DNA of 64,000 nucleotides. It comes from Halorubrum sp. SD626R. Lineage in GTDB: Archaea > Halobacteriota > Halobacteria > Halobacteriales > Haloferacaceae. Position numbers and translations under genes: made by a program. Numbering within the stretch: position 1 is the stretch's first letter; each line of letters opens with the position of its first letter. Below the pieces are notes generated by a model. The model had not been told where the DNA came from and made no database searches. It saw only the letters and a list, made by a program, of their open reading frames with translations. Positions 18,785-27,769 of the stretch are shown here, piece by piece. The stretch is from contig NZ_CVRT01000031.1 of the NCBI RefSeq assembly GCF_001261915.1, positions 38,759-102,758 on the forward strand, written 5' to 3'.

Positions 18785-18902
18785 GTCGAACTCGAAATGA
18801 GTGCTAAACTCAACAGAGATAGGTTTACAAGACCACTCTCGAACCGAAGACAAATTCTTCACACCGCAAGAAGGCAAGCCATCAACGATCTTCTACAGAT
18901 AA
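18785..18902 (+). pseudogene. Remnant of a gene 3' end, also present at 55745
   Basis: This stretch aligns along its whole length with 55772-55888. Both start VELE(M/V)SAK and, after a frameshift here, continue GLQD(H/D)SRTEDK and end in FY(R/T) plus stop. The copy here needs a frame change after about ten codons. Both appear to be the last 40 or so codons of an unidentified gene whose upstream part is gone in both places. Confidence 0.6.
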
Positions 18903-18998
18903 GCGGATTGTGTACCGGGCAAGGTGTTCAGGAAACGGGGGTTTTCTGAACACCAGTATGAGGACTAAGAATGGGCCTAACTATAGGCTTATACAGAG

Positions 18999-19313
18999 AT
19001 GGAGAAAACGAGAGTTAGTCAGGGGGCGAACGGGCAGTACAAGATCACCGTATCGGAGGGGCTCGCCGAGGCGATGCCTGTCCTCGTCGTTGCGTGGGGC
19101 GTAACAAACCGGGCGTGGATGCTTTCCCAGATACTTGATATCTGGATCCTCACGGTCAAGGGTCTCTATACAGACTCACTGCCCCCGCTTACTGAACCTG
19201 GCCGCCTCGCAGGACGCTTCGTACGTGGCGAGAACCACCCGTCAGTGATGCGTACGTCGCAGCGGCGGATGCCGAGTCCGACTTCGGCGGCTCACGCTAG
19301 CAAGGTCGTATAG
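18999..19313 (+). pseudogene. Degenerate AbrB-type (VapB-like) antitoxin, possibly with toxin remnant
   Basis: The frame opens MEKTRVSQGANGQYKITVSEGLAEAM, which matches the start of haloarchaeal AbrB/SpoVT swapped-hairpin antitoxins. The conserved pattern is lost after about 30 residues. Further along, another frame near 19235-19300 reads PVSDAYVAAADAESDFGG, like the end of a PIN-domain toxin. The simplest reading is a decayed VapBC pair. The first part is fairly clear; the toxin part is weak. Confidence 0.45.
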
Positions 19314-19638
19314 TGGTGTCACACAGTATTGACTGCGACACCACATCGAGTACTCTATCTGGGACGTGAAATCCACGGACGACGACAGTTCGCCGTTGGG
19401 TCTCACTCAGGGACAACGCCTCAGAGAATGCGCGGGTATTAGCAGCGGTCACTGCGGCGACAGATTGTACCAGCCAAATGACAGCAGATCCCTACTCTAA
19501 TCGCCCACCGCAGAGTTGGTTCTCATTCCACAAACGACAAGTCAACCCACATAATACGTTCGCTGAGGCGGTCGAACTCTGGCATAGGCACTCAAAGTCG
19601 TCCGCCTCATCCTCTAATTTAATACCAGGTTGAGTGGT
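19314..19638. other. Gene-poor stretch
   Basis: No coding frame with convincing haloarchaeal composition and no RNA or repeat structure was recognised. It lies between gene remnants and a small membrane-protein gene and is probably degraded accessory DNA. Confidence 0.4.
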
Positions 19639-20007
19639 TCATGCGTCGCGTTGCCGGAAGACAAGAACGACAAGCGCCACAACAAGTACAATCTGAACGA
19701 TCTTATCGACATACCCAACGAGGGTGAAGTTTCCCGCCTTGGCAATATACCACAATGGGATCTGGACAGCTGTATACGGAATTGCGGCGATAGCAAGACC
19801 ATGGCGACGGACACCTCGTGCGTACAGGAGCATTCCCCCGATGAAGCCAACACCAGCAAGAAGTACTGGCGGCGCTCCCTCTATAACACCAGCATACAGA
19901 TGTGTTGCGGCTGTGATGCCTAACAGAATAAGTACGACTTGCTCAAGCGTTGATAGCGAGTTCATTCCAGAAGTCCCTGTCGGCGCCTGTTGAGTCGGTG
20001 TAGACAC
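19639..20007 (-). CDS. Small four-helix membrane protein
   Basis: Integral membrane protein of up to 122 residues. Hydrophobic helices lie near residues 22-42, 47-65, 70-88 and 98-117, with a short charged end (FRQRDA). It resembles a widespread haloarchaeal family of unknown function with conserved H-L-Y-x-G in the first loop. The GTG at 20007 adds 14 polar residues; ATG at 19965 (MNSLSTLEQ) is an equally good start. No functional neighbour is on the same strand, and no specific role can be proposed. Confidence 0.7.
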   Translation of the reverse strand: MSTPTQQAPTGTSGMNSLSTLEQVVLILLGITAATHLYAGVIEGAPPVLLAGVGFIGGMLLYARGVRRHGLAIAAIPYTAVQIPLWYIAKAGNFTLVGYVDKIVQIVLVVALVVLVFRQRDA

Positions 20008-20126
20008 AGTATATTCGTGTGACTCGACAAGTATTAATCTTGCTCTATTAATACAAGACCATTTGAAAAATAAGACTTCAGCGGATCTAATGGCTGTGAA
20101 TGACTGCTATTGGTAGTCTCAGTACC

Positions 20127-20486
20127 TCACAAAGCATCCTCAGCTAGCTGTTTCCGAAGCCTAAGTTCCACGGCGGAGCGGTTGTGCTGGTGGCCCTGAC
20201 GAGAGATTCGTACACGAACCGACGGAGAACTGTCGCTGTCGGCGGCGACTGCCGCCGACGTGACAGCGTCGCCACTCCTGGCGAAGGCTAGCCCGGTCGG
20301 AGAGTAGCGAGTAAACCGATCGTCTGGTGGTCGATTTGCGGGGACGGTCCGACGCGTCGCGAGGGCTGTCCACGCTGCCCGTTGAATCATATTGATGAAC
20401 TCCTTGAACGACCACTTCCAGAGGCGACGCCCCCACGGCGGGGCGTCGCTGGTATTAGACACACCTTCAGCAAGCAGACGTCTCAA
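20127..20486 (-). CDS. Unrecognised ORF, possibly a gene fragment
   Basis: An open frame of about 119 codons with a Trp/Arg-rich start (PPWGRRLWKWSFKEFINMI) and a polar remainder. I do not recognise the family. Composition is reasonable for haloarchaeal coding DNA at the beginning and poorer afterwards. It contains a perfect hairpin (20238-20259) within the frame. It could be the remains of a mobile-element gene. Confidence 0.25.
   Translation of the reverse strand: MRRLLAEGVSNTSDAPPWGRRLWKWSFKEFINMIQRAAWTALATRRTVPANRPPDDRFTRYSPTGLAFARSGDAVTSAAVAADSDSSPSVRVRISRQGHQHNRSAVELRLRKQLAEDAL
20238..20259. repeat. Perfect 9-bp stem hairpin
   Basis: GTCGGCGGC and GCCGCCGAC flank the loop GACT. It is very stable and sits inside poorly supported coding DNA. 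It may be a terminator or an end structure of a vanished element. Confidence 0.5.
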
Positions 20487-20797
20487 CTAACCGGCTTTGT
20501 GATGTACTGATATTCACATCAATTGTATACACGCTACACACAAGATAGTATTGCCTTATATAGGAAATTGTGTACTTTTCTTTTCGTTCAAATACCCGAA
20601 TTTGTATTTTAGATTCGTTTGTAGCATCTAGTATAGTTCTTGTTCCACAATATTAAAAGCCGTTCAGCGCGTCATACAAGTGTGGTCCATAGCGAAGAAA
20701 CACAGCCGTTCGACATAGAGGTGGGGCCCCTACAAGCGGTGGTGGCCGCACTCTTTTCACAGGTGATCATTAACGGGATTAATCCCACGGTGGATGC
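20487..20797. other. AT-rich intergenic region before the exporter operon
   Basis: About 310 bases, unusually AT-rich up to about 20650. The rest holds the presumed promoter of the surface-protein/ABC operon. No gene or repeat was recognised. Confidence 0.4.
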
Positions 20798-22207
20798 GTG
20801 ACTCGCAACCCTCTATCGAGAGTGAACGCGGATTCACCACGGATTATAGCTTCCCTACTGGTCCTGTTGACGTTACTAGGCGCTGTAGGAGGGGTCACAG
20901 CAGTGCCAGATGCTCGGATTGGTATCGATGAGGTCGATGTCAGCTCAAGTGAGCCGGTAGTCGATGAGCGAACGTTATTGAATGTGACTGTCTCAAACTC
21001 TGGTGGAAGTCCAGCAGCCGCCAACATAACGAGCGTTCGGCTGTATAATGCGGGTGAGGACGGCAACCCACGTGACGAGGCTACCATGGTCGGAGGACTC
21101 TCTCCGGGTGACACAACTGATGTCGCTCTGTGGACAGAGTTCGACGAGCCGGGGGAATACCGACTCACTGTCGAGGTCGTTGCGGATCAAGAAGCGACAG
21201 GTGGCGAGGCTAACGGCGGGACCGTCACGGTGACACGCGACGTGATTGTTGATGTTCAGCCAGTAGAGGTTGCGCTTGACCTCCGAACCCGCGCGCTAGC
21301 ACCAGAAGACCTCGAGAGCGACGATGATGATCAAAATGCTGGTGGAATAAATGTTGGTGGTGTCGGAGATCTTCTCGGTGGTGGTGGCGGCGGCCTCCAA
21401 GCCGGTGGGACCGACGAGTCTGACTCTGAGTCCGTCGAGTCAGTTGACTCTCCGGTAGCGGTGACGGTCGTTAACACCGGGACGACGACCGCAGACCGCG
21501 TGAGCCTGACTGCCGTTGGCACATCAGTCAGAGGGGATAGGGGAGAAAATGCCGCGAGTGACGATGCTGATCCAACAACTAAAGTCGGCCCCTTCGTTGT
21601 CGAGAACCTCGCACCCGGTGAGGAGCGGCAGGTAATTATCGACCTTGGCCCGATTGACGAGCGTTTGGATGTGACGGTTACCGCGGCGTTCCGTGCTGAT
21701 ACCGACGTGCGAAACGAACGCGGTGCTGACCGAACCGCGGAGTCGACAGTAACGTATCCAACGCGCGAAGGTAGTCCGAGCGTTACCGACGCGACCATCC
21801 GGACGACTGATGATGGTCAGGTAACTGTTGATGCCAACCTCGGTAATGCGGGTACTGGTGAATTGAACGGGGTTGTCGTTTCGGTTACTGGGACAGATGG
21901 GGTTGAACCGACCCCAGTCGGGCAAAAATACTTCATTGGAACCGTCAGCGCGGGCGATTTCGTCGCTTTTGACCTTCAAACTGTGGCGAATGCCTCTGTA
22001 GCGGATGAGGTTCCGATCCGGATCGAGTACACCGAGCGTGGTGTCCGCTACACCGAGACCACAACAGTGGCGCTTCCAGAGCCAGATGACGAGAGTGGGT
22101 CAGAATCTGGTACTGTTGGCACACTTGGAGTAATCAGTATTGTCGGAGTTGTTGGCGGCACTGGGGTCGCAATTGCCGGGAGTGTAATCCGTCGCCGCGA
22201 TGTATAG
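20798..22207 (+). CDS. CARDB-like secreted surface protein (COG1361 type)
   Basis: Exported protein of 469 residues. A signal-like hydrophobic stretch (IIASLLVLLTLLGAVGGVTA) lies near residues 15-35. Immunoglobulin-like beta repeats of the CARDB/COG1361 type follow, with phrases such as LLNVTVSNSGGSPA and VAVTVVNTGTTTADRVSL. There is a Gly-rich low-complexity stretch near 190-205. A C-terminal transmembrane helix (VISIVGVVGGTGVAIAGSVI) ends in RRR. The protein probably stands outside the membrane and cooperates with the ATPase and permease encoded next. Its end overlaps the ATPase start by eight bases. The start is GTG 20798, which keeps the signal peptide complete. Confidence 0.85.
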   Translation: MTRNPLSRVNADSPRIIASLLVLLTLLGAVGGVTAVPDARIGIDEVDVSSSEPVVDERTLLNVTVSNSGGSPAAANITSVRLYNAGEDGNPRDEATMVGGLSPGDTTDVALWTEFDEPGEYRLTVEVVADQEATGGEANGGTVTVTRDVIVDVQPVEVALDLRTRALAPEDLESDDDDQNAGGINVGGVGDLLGGGGGGLQAGGTDESDSESVESVDSPVAVTVVNTGTTTADRVSLTAVGTSVRGDRGENAASDDADPTTKVGPFVVENLAPGEERQVIIDLGPIDERLDVTVTAAFRADTDVRNERGADRTAESTVTYPTREGSPSVTDATIRTTDDGQVTVDANLGNAGTGELNGVVVSVTGTDGVEPTPVGQKYFIGTVSAGDFVAFDLQTVANASVADEVPIRIEYTERGVRYTETTTVALPEPDDESGSESGTVGTLGVISIVGVVGGTGVAIAGSVIRRRDV

Positions 22208-22943
22208 CGTCGAACTCAGGGGTGCGACCAAGCGGTACCCAGGCGGGGGGACCGAACCGGTGGTCGCACTCGACGACGTGAACTTCGCGGTTGAGCCTGG
22301 AGAGTTCGTTGCTGTTGTCGGCCCCAGTGGTTCTGGGAAATCAACGCTGCTCAACGTACTCGGTCTCCTCGACGACCCGACTGAGGGGTGGCGTCTGCTG
22401 AACGGTACCGATGTGACTGAACTCTCGGTCGCCGAGCGCACCACAGCTCGCAAGGGATCGATCGGATTCGTCTTTCAGGACTTCCACCTCCTGCCAGCGC
22501 TGACCGCGGTCGAGAACGTTGCGCTACCAACCGCCTTCGATTCAGGCGACGCGAGCGACCGTGCTGTGGACCTGCTTAGACGGTTTGGGCTCGGTGACCG
22601 GCTTGACCACGAACCATCAGAACTGTCTGGTGGACAGAAACAACGGGTCGCTATCGCTAGGTCGCTGATAAATGACCCGGCAGTGTTACTCGCTGACGAG
22701 CCAACGGGGAACCTCGACACGGACACCGGCGAGTCAATCCTCGCTGAGTTCGGGCGGGTAAAAGAGGAGGGTGTTGCTGTCATCGCGGTCACACACGATC
22801 CGCTAGTTGAGGAGTACGCGGACCGAGTCGTTGAGCTCACCGACGGGGTGCTGGTAGGCGGGGATGTCGATGAGGCGACCTCAGTAGACGATACCCTAGG
22901 AGGCCGGGACAGCGAGTCGCCGCTCGCACCGGGAGAACAATGA
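22200..22943 (+). CDS. ABC transporter ATPase, MacB/LolD type
   Basis: ATP-binding subunit of 247 residues. Walker A GPSGSGKST lies near 41-49, the Q-loop is FQDFHLLPALT, the signature is LSGGQKQRVAIARSL, Walker B is VLLADEPTGNLD and the H-loop is AVTHD. The DEPTGNLD form and the short length place it with the MacB/LolD/FtsE group that drives mechanotransmission rather than classical transport. It overlaps the upstream surface-protein gene and the downstream permease (ATGA). The three genes are a tightly coupled operon. Confidence 0.93.
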   Translation: MYSVELRGATKRYPGGGTEPVVALDDVNFAVEPGEFVAVVGPSGSGKSTLLNVLGLLDDPTEGWRLLNGTDVTELSVAERTTARKGSIGFVFQDFHLLPALTAVENVALPTAFDSGDASDRAVDLLRRFGLGDRLDHEPSELSGGQKQRVAIARSLINDPAVLLADEPTGNLDTDTGESILAEFGRVKEEGVAVIAVTHDPLVEEYADRVVELTDGVLVGGDVDEATSVDDTLGGRDSESPLAPGEQ

Positions 22944-24139
22944 GCAAGAGTACTTCCAGCGGAACCGACACTGAAGCCGGAGCTACCAGTTGGCTCCGGG
23001 GCTGGCGACCCGCTGTTGGAATGGCCGGCCGGAATCTCCGCCGGAACCGCGTACGGACGGTACTAGCGGTGCTTGGCGTTTGTATCGGCGTGCTGGCAGT
23101 GGCCGCGCTAGGGATATTCGGAAATGTGCTCGCGCTCGGCGCCAACGACGCTATCGGTGATATTGGCACACAAGTAGTCGTGTCGCCAAACTCGGACACC
23201 GGAGTAGAGTCACTTTCGACGACTGATGTAGCGGAGATCCGACGTGCCGTTGACGACCCGGCGGTCGGCGATCCGGCTGTGGTTCCACTGTATTCGGACA
23301 ACGGGATTGTTGCGGGCGCAAGCTCACAGACCTTTGCGACAATCTATGGCGTTGAGGAACCAGCCCTCGCGTTTGAAGCCGCTGAGGGGGAGCTCCCGGA
23401 CCGTCACCGGCAGGGCGCAATCATCGGTGCGGGTGTTGCTACTGATCTCAATATTGGGACAGGCGATACTGTGGAGATCGTAGGGTCACAAGTGCGCGTC
23501 GTTGCCGTGCTCGCTGAGACACAGACATTCAGCCCGGTTGCACCCGATGACGCCGTCTTTCTCCCAGAGTCGGCGTTCGCCACTGACGGCTACGCGCAAG
23601 CGCTTATTATTTCAGAATCCGGTGAGACGGCGCAGGCCGCTGCGGACGCGATCCGCAGAGAGGTGAACGCTCGTGAAGATCGAGTCGACCTATTCGAATT
23701 AGCAGCAATCGTGGATGAGATTAATGGCTTCTTTGACCTATTGAGTACGTTCCTGCTCGGGCTCGGTGCTATCTCGCTCGTGGTCGCCGGCGTCTCGATC
23801 CTCAATGTAATGCTGATGAGTACGGTCGAGCGGAGACAAGAGATTGGCGTAATGCGTGCTGTGGGTGTGACCCGCCGAGACGTGTTGCGTGTGTTGTTAG
23901 CAGAGGCTGGCCTGATTGGTGCCGCGGGCGCCGCAGCAGGGACTGTGCTGACCGTGATACTCGTCGCCGCGCTCGTAGCCGCAACCCCAGCGGTTGACGC
24001 CAGCCTGGTTATCGACCCGACTAACGCTTACTATCTCCTGTTGGCGCTAGGATTTGGAGTTGGAGTGGGAATTATCAGTGGGGCGTACCCTGCCTGGAAG
24101 GCAGCAAACGAACGCCCGGTAGAGGCGTTGCGAAGCTAA
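22940..24139 (+). CDS. FtsX/MacB-type ABC permease
   Basis: Permease of 399 residues with the MacB plan: TM1 near 38-62, a large extracellular domain (about 65-260) and three C-terminal helices (about 270-297, 322-350 and 360-385). The last helices contain STVERRQEIGVMRAVGVTRRDVLRV, the coupling loop typical of FtsX-like permeases. It overlaps the ATPase start-stop by four bases. With the CARDB-like protein it probably forms a complex that exports or extracts lipids, lipoproteins or peptides. The substrate is unknown. Confidence 0.92.
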   Translation: MSKSTSSGTDTEAGATSWLRGWRPAVGMAGRNLRRNRVRTVLAVLGVCIGVLAVAALGIFGNVLALGANDAIGDIGTQVVVSPNSDTGVESLSTTDVAEIRRAVDDPAVGDPAVVPLYSDNGIVAGASSQTFATIYGVEEPALAFEAAEGELPDRHRQGAIIGAGVATDLNIGTGDTVEIVGSQVRVVAVLAETQTFSPVAPDDAVFLPESAFATDGYAQALIISESGETAQAAADAIRREVNAREDRVDLFELAAIVDEINGFFDLLSTFLLGLGAISLVVAGVSILNVMLMSTVERRQEIGVMRAVGVTRRDVLRVLLAEAGLIGAAGAAAGTVLTVILVAALVAATPAVDASLVIDPTNAYYLLLALGFGVGVGIISGAYPAWKAANERPVEALRS

Positions 24140-24260
24140 ACCAGTACACCCATAGAATATCAAATCGGAAATCAACCATTTTATATACACTCAGCCAGTT
24201 GACGGGTTTTTGCCACTAGTTCGTAAAATCACGATTCATAAATAGTAGGGCAGAAGCAGC

Positions 24261-24482
24261 GGTCGCGTTAAGTTAAGCAGAAACGCAAGACGGCAAGAGT
24301 ATCCCGTGAGCTTTGGAAAGCCGAGTTACATACTCAAGATAGGTAGTAACTCCGGGAGAAACTGGATCTGCCTTCTCAGTTCTCCTTCTCGTTGATCCTC
24401 AGAACACGATCCGCTACAACGTTCCAGAACACTACAGAAAATCGCATGACAGCAGCTAGGTGAGTACTAACTTAACGCGACC
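24261..24482. mobile_element. 222-bp non-autonomous element (MITE-like) with 15-bp terminal inverted repeats
   Basis: GGTCGCGTTAAGTTA at 24261-24275 is matched exactly by TAACTTAACGCGACC at 24468-24482. The enclosed DNA has no coding frame. Perfect 15-bp ends around a short non-coding core are the form of a miniature inverted-repeat element mobilised by a transposase elsewhere. No clear target duplication was found in the flanks. The right end lies 21 bases past the stop of the next gene on the opposite strand. Confidence 0.6.
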
Positions 24483-24503
24483 GGAGAGAGCCGGGAGAAG
24501 ACG

Positions 24504-24788
24504 TCAAGACTCGAACGATACTCCGACGTGGTCAGCAAATACTTGGAGATCTGCTTTCCGGAAAGTGGCATCGTCGGCCGCCGCTAGCGACTCTGCGATG
24601 CCGACGTGCGCTCGGATGAGTCGTCGCAGCCGTGACGTCGACGGTCGGCCCGCCGCGTTGACACGGACTCCTAGTGTCTCACAAACTGCTCGGAGCTCTT
24701 CGTTAGTGAACGACGACTTGACATCCCGTTCGAAGCGACCTGTCCCCACGCGAATCGCATTTCGAAGCTCTTGGACGGTAGGACTCAT
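24504..24788 (-). CDS. Small helical hypothetical protein
   Basis: Protein of 94 residues starting MSPTVQELRNAI. It is predicted to be all helical, with a central FTNEELRAVCETLGV followed by a basic RPSTSRLRRLIRAHVG segment, reminiscent of SAP-like or other small nucleic-acid-binding folds. I do not recognise the family with certainty. ATG 24788 was chosen; an upstream frame extends ten residues without support. It lies just upstream of the inverted-repeat element and downstream of the peptide-transporter operon on the same strand. Confidence 0.65.
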   Translation of the reverse strand: MSPTVQELRNAIRVGTGRFERDVKSSFTNEELRAVCETLGVRVNAAGRPSTSRLRRLIRAHVGIAESLAAADDATFRKADLQVFADHVGVSFES

Positions 24789-24839
24789 CTGTCCCCACTC
24801 TCCGCTTGCCCCCCTCAAAGTTCCTAGCCAGGCTTAACA

Positions 24840-27314
24840 TCAGCGGAGTTCGGTGTCCGCGTCCGTGTGTTCTGCCAGGTGACGGTGGCAGCGACTCTCG
24901 CGCCCGTTCTCTCCGATCGAATATGATTCGACCGTATCGGTCTCACAGACTGAGCCGAACTCCGCAGCGAGCAGCTCAACCGCAGCCGATGGTGAGGACT
25001 CGGCCCGCTGCGTCGCCTCATCGACGATCTCCGCGGCGTCCGATGAGAGCTCCACATCCGCGAAGACGTCGGCAGCGACACTCTGCGGGCTTTGCTTGTC
25101 ATCGATCAGCCCCAGCCGGCGTTTGGCCGTCCGAAGGAGCGATGAGTCGGAACGCTCACGCTGGCGTAACACTTCTTGGAACGTCTCGAGAGCCTCCCAC
25201 GCGTCCGGCGAGAGCGAGTCCCACTCGGGCGGTCGAATTCGGACTGGACACCGGGTCGCAAACGGACAGGCATCGGGTGGATACCGAGGGTTTGGCGGCG
25301 ACCCGCGTAGCGTGACGCGGTCGAGGTCGTCTGGAGCCGGTGTTGACGAACCCGGAATCGCCGACAGCAGCGATAGCGTGTACGGGTTCGCCGGAGAATT
25401 GAACACCTCTTCAGTCGGGCCAATCTCAAGAATGTTTCCGAGATACATCACCGCAACGCGATCAGTTATTTTCCGCACCACTGAGAGGTCGTGCGCGATA
25501 AAAAGCAGCGTAATGTCGAGCGCTTCTCGTAGTTCCTCAAGCAGATTTATCACTCGTGCTTGGACGGAGACATCGAGGGCACTGACCGGCTCGTCTAACA
25601 CAAGAAACTCCGGTTCTAAGGCCAGCGCGCGAGCGATACCGATACGCTGACGCTGCCCACCGGAGAACTGGTGCGGGTAGCGGTAGAAGTGTTCTTCAAG
25701 CAGGCCGACCCGATCGAGCAACTCGAAAACCCGCTCGTCGCGCTCGTCTGAGGTCCCCCAGTTGTGGGCCTCAAGTGGCTCTTTGATTATTTGCCCGACC
25801 GTCATCCGGTCGTTGAGGCTTTCTTCGGGGTCTTGGAACACGACGCCGACCTCGCGTTGCCACTCGCGAAGGTCGCCGCCAGAAAGGTCTGTGACGTCCC
25901 GCCCGTTGGCCATGACCGATCCGTCTGTCGCGGCCTCAAGCCCGGCGAGCGTTCGACCGAGTGTCGTCTTACCGCAGCCCGATTCACCAACAAGTCCGAG
26001 TATCTCTCCCCGATGGATATCAAACGACACGCCGTCGACGGCCTTCACCGGCGGCGACCTATCGAGCGGCGAGCCGCTCTCATAGTACGTCCGCAGATCC
26101 TTGACTGAGACGAATGATTCTCCGGTCTCAGGGGAGCTTCCGCCGGACATCTCCGCGGACGAGTCGGCGCGTACTTCGGTATCTGCCGGCTCAGTGGCCT
26201 CCGTGGAAGACCCGTCGGCTCGGCCCGCAGTCGAGGACGTTCCCGTGTTTTGTCTCTGGGTGTCTGGGGAGGTCTCTCGTGTCACCTCCGGATGGGAAGC
26301 ATCGTGGATCAGACAAGCCGAGGTGTGATCGGTAGAGCCTCCGACTGGAAGTTGTTCGGGGTGAGTCGTTGTACAGGCCTCTGTGGCTGCCGGACACCGT
26401 GGGGCGAATCGGCAGCTATCGGCTGGCTTCGCCGGCGTCGGAACCTCGCCGTCGATTGTCGGTAGCGTGTCGTCCGCGTCGCTCCGTCCGGGGACGCTCT
26501 CGAGGAGGGCACGCGTGTATGGGTGTTCGGGTCGCTCGAAGAGCTCTGCCGTTGGCGCACGCTCGACAATTTCGCCCGCGTAAATGGCGTTAACCCGATC
26601 GGCGGTCTCTTCGATGACGCCCATATCGTGGGTAATGAACAGGATCGCGAGGTCTTCCCGTTCTTGGAGGTCATCGAGCAGCTCCAGTATCTGCGCTTGG
26701 ATCGTCACGTCGAGCGCGGTCGTCGGCTCGTCACACACGAGCAGGTCCGGGTCACAGGCGAGCGCGATGGCGATGATCGCACGCTGTTGCATCCCACCTG
26801 AGAACTGATGAGGGTACTCGCCGAGCCGCCGGGGGGCGTCCGGAATTCCCACGTCCTCTAACAGTTCAATCGCTTTTGACCGGGCTGCCTCACCCGTCAG
26901 GCCCTGATGGATGCGGAGTGCCTCGCGGATTTGGTTACCGACCGTGTACACTGGGTTGATCGAGTTCAGCGGGTCCTGGAACACGATGGCGATGTCACCG
27001 CGGTGGCCGTCCCACCCGGCCTCGACGAGGTCGACTCCGTTGAACCGGACTTCGCCGCCCTCGATGGCTCCCGGTCGGTCGATCAATCCCAGGATCGAGC
27101 GCGCCGTGACCGATTTTCCGGAGCCGGACTCGCCGACGAGACCGACGGTCTCGCCCGCGTGGACGTCGAACGAGATCCCGTCGACCGCGTGGATCGTCTC
27201 CTTGCCGGTTCGAAACACCGTCCGGAGGTCTCGGACCTTGAGGAGCGCGTCCGACCGCCGTTCAGAGGCGGTCGCCGATCCCTGACGCGGGACCACAGAT
27301 TCGTTCGCGGTCAT
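24840..27314 (-). CDS. Fused dipeptide/oligopeptide ABC ATPase (DppD-DppF type)
   Basis: Both ATPases of a peptide importer in one chain of 824 residues. Domain 1 has Walker A GESGSGKS (61-68), signature FSGGMQQR and Walker B LLVCDEPT, plus the oligopeptide C-terminal tail with its Cys cluster (C301 onward). A low-complexity acidic linker (about 340-400) leads to domain 2, with Walker A GESGCGKTT (443-451), signature FSGGQRQR (550-557) and LVLDEPVSALD. A further extension of about 85 residues (740-824) is helical and of unknown role. It overlaps the upstream small gene by four bases. It energises import through the two permeases of the operon. Confidence 0.93.
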   Translation of the reverse strand: MTANESVVPRQGSATASERRSDALLKVRDLRTVFRTGKETIHAVDGISFDVHAGETVGLVGESGSGKSVTARSILGLIDRPGAIEGGEVRFNGVDLVEAGWDGHRGDIAIVFQDPLNSINPVYTVGNQIREALRIHQGLTGEAARSKAIELLEDVGIPDAPRRLGEYPHQFSGGMQQRAIIAIALACDPDLLVCDEPTTALDVTIQAQILELLDDLQEREDLAILFITHDMGVIEETADRVNAIYAGEIVERAPTAELFERPEHPYTRALLESVPGRSDADDTLPTIDGEVPTPAKPADSCRFAPRCPAATEACTTTHPEQLPVGGSTDHTSACLIHDASHPEVTRETSPDTQRQNTGTSSTAGRADGSSTEATEPADTEVRADSSAEMSGGSSPETGESFVSVKDLRTYYESGSPLDRSPPVKAVDGVSFDIHRGEILGLVGESGCGKTTLGRTLAGLEAATDGSVMANGRDVTDLSGGDLREWQREVGVVFQDPEESLNDRMTVGQIIKEPLEAHNWGTSDERDERVFELLDRVGLLEEHFYRYPHQFSGGQRQRIGIARALALEPEFLVLDEPVSALDVSVQARVINLLEELREALDITLLFIAHDLSVVRKITDRVAVMYLGNILEIGPTEEVFNSPANPYTLSLLSAIPGSSTPAPDDLDRVTLRGSPPNPRYPPDACPFATRCPVRIRPPEWDSLSPDAWEALETFQEVLRQRERSDSSLLRTAKRRLGLIDDKQSPQSVAADVFADVELSSDAAEIVDEATQRAESSPSAAVELLAAEFGSVCETDTVESYSIGENGRESRCHRHLAEHTDADTELR

Positions 27315-27766
27315 TCGACCCCCGCGAGGAATGGCGCTCGGTCATCGTGTGCTAACTCTAGTGCGACCACGTCAGAGATCGACCGGACCCTCGTTCGTGC
27401 CGGCCCCGATGTGTTCGCATACGCCTCGAGCGACTGCTGTCGGATCCCGCCCGCCACCAGTGTGACGACATCATCGTCCGGCTGGTGGACCTCTAGCAGG
27501 TACAACCGGTAGCCACCGGTGTCGACGTACTGGACGTCGGTCCGACGGATCGCGCTCGCGGTCGTCTGCTCGCTGAGCGCGGTCGCCGTCTCGCCGGAGA
27601 CCGTGAAGACGAACGTGAGGGGCCCGTCGTCGGACGCCCTCACCGTCCCGTGGTCCGCGTACGCTTCAACGACCGTGCGTCCGGCCGCGCGGTGATCTGC
27701 CGCCACCGTCGCAACCGTCTCTCGAAGGCGATTCCACGCCGCCGTAGGTGGAGTGTCTGCCGACAT
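27311..27766 (-). CDS. Small partner protein of the peptide transporter operon
   Basis: Protein of 151 residues lacking signal peptide or membrane segments. The beta-rich middle (DDGPLTFVFTVSGETATAL, GGYRLYLLEVHQ) and a conserved-looking WNRLRETV start resemble a haloarchaeal DUF7529-like family that accompanies peptide-transporter genes. The stop overlaps the ATPase start by four bases, and three bases separate it from the upstream permease. It is therefore embedded in the operon. The function is unknown; a role in assembly or regulation is inference. Confidence 0.75.
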   Translation of the reverse strand: MSADTPPTAAWNRLRETVATVAADHRAAGRTVVEAYADHGTVRASDDGPLTFVFTVSGETATALSEQTTASAIRRTDVQYVDTGGYRLYLLEVHQPDDDVVTLVAGGIRQQSLEAYANTSGPARTRVRSISDVVALELAHDDRAPFLAGVE

Positions 27767-27769
27767 CTG

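Noticed and set aside
24284..24360. Possible tRNA-like fold within the inverted-repeat element
   Set aside because: No acceptor stem, T-loop or anticodon arm pattern could be assembled.
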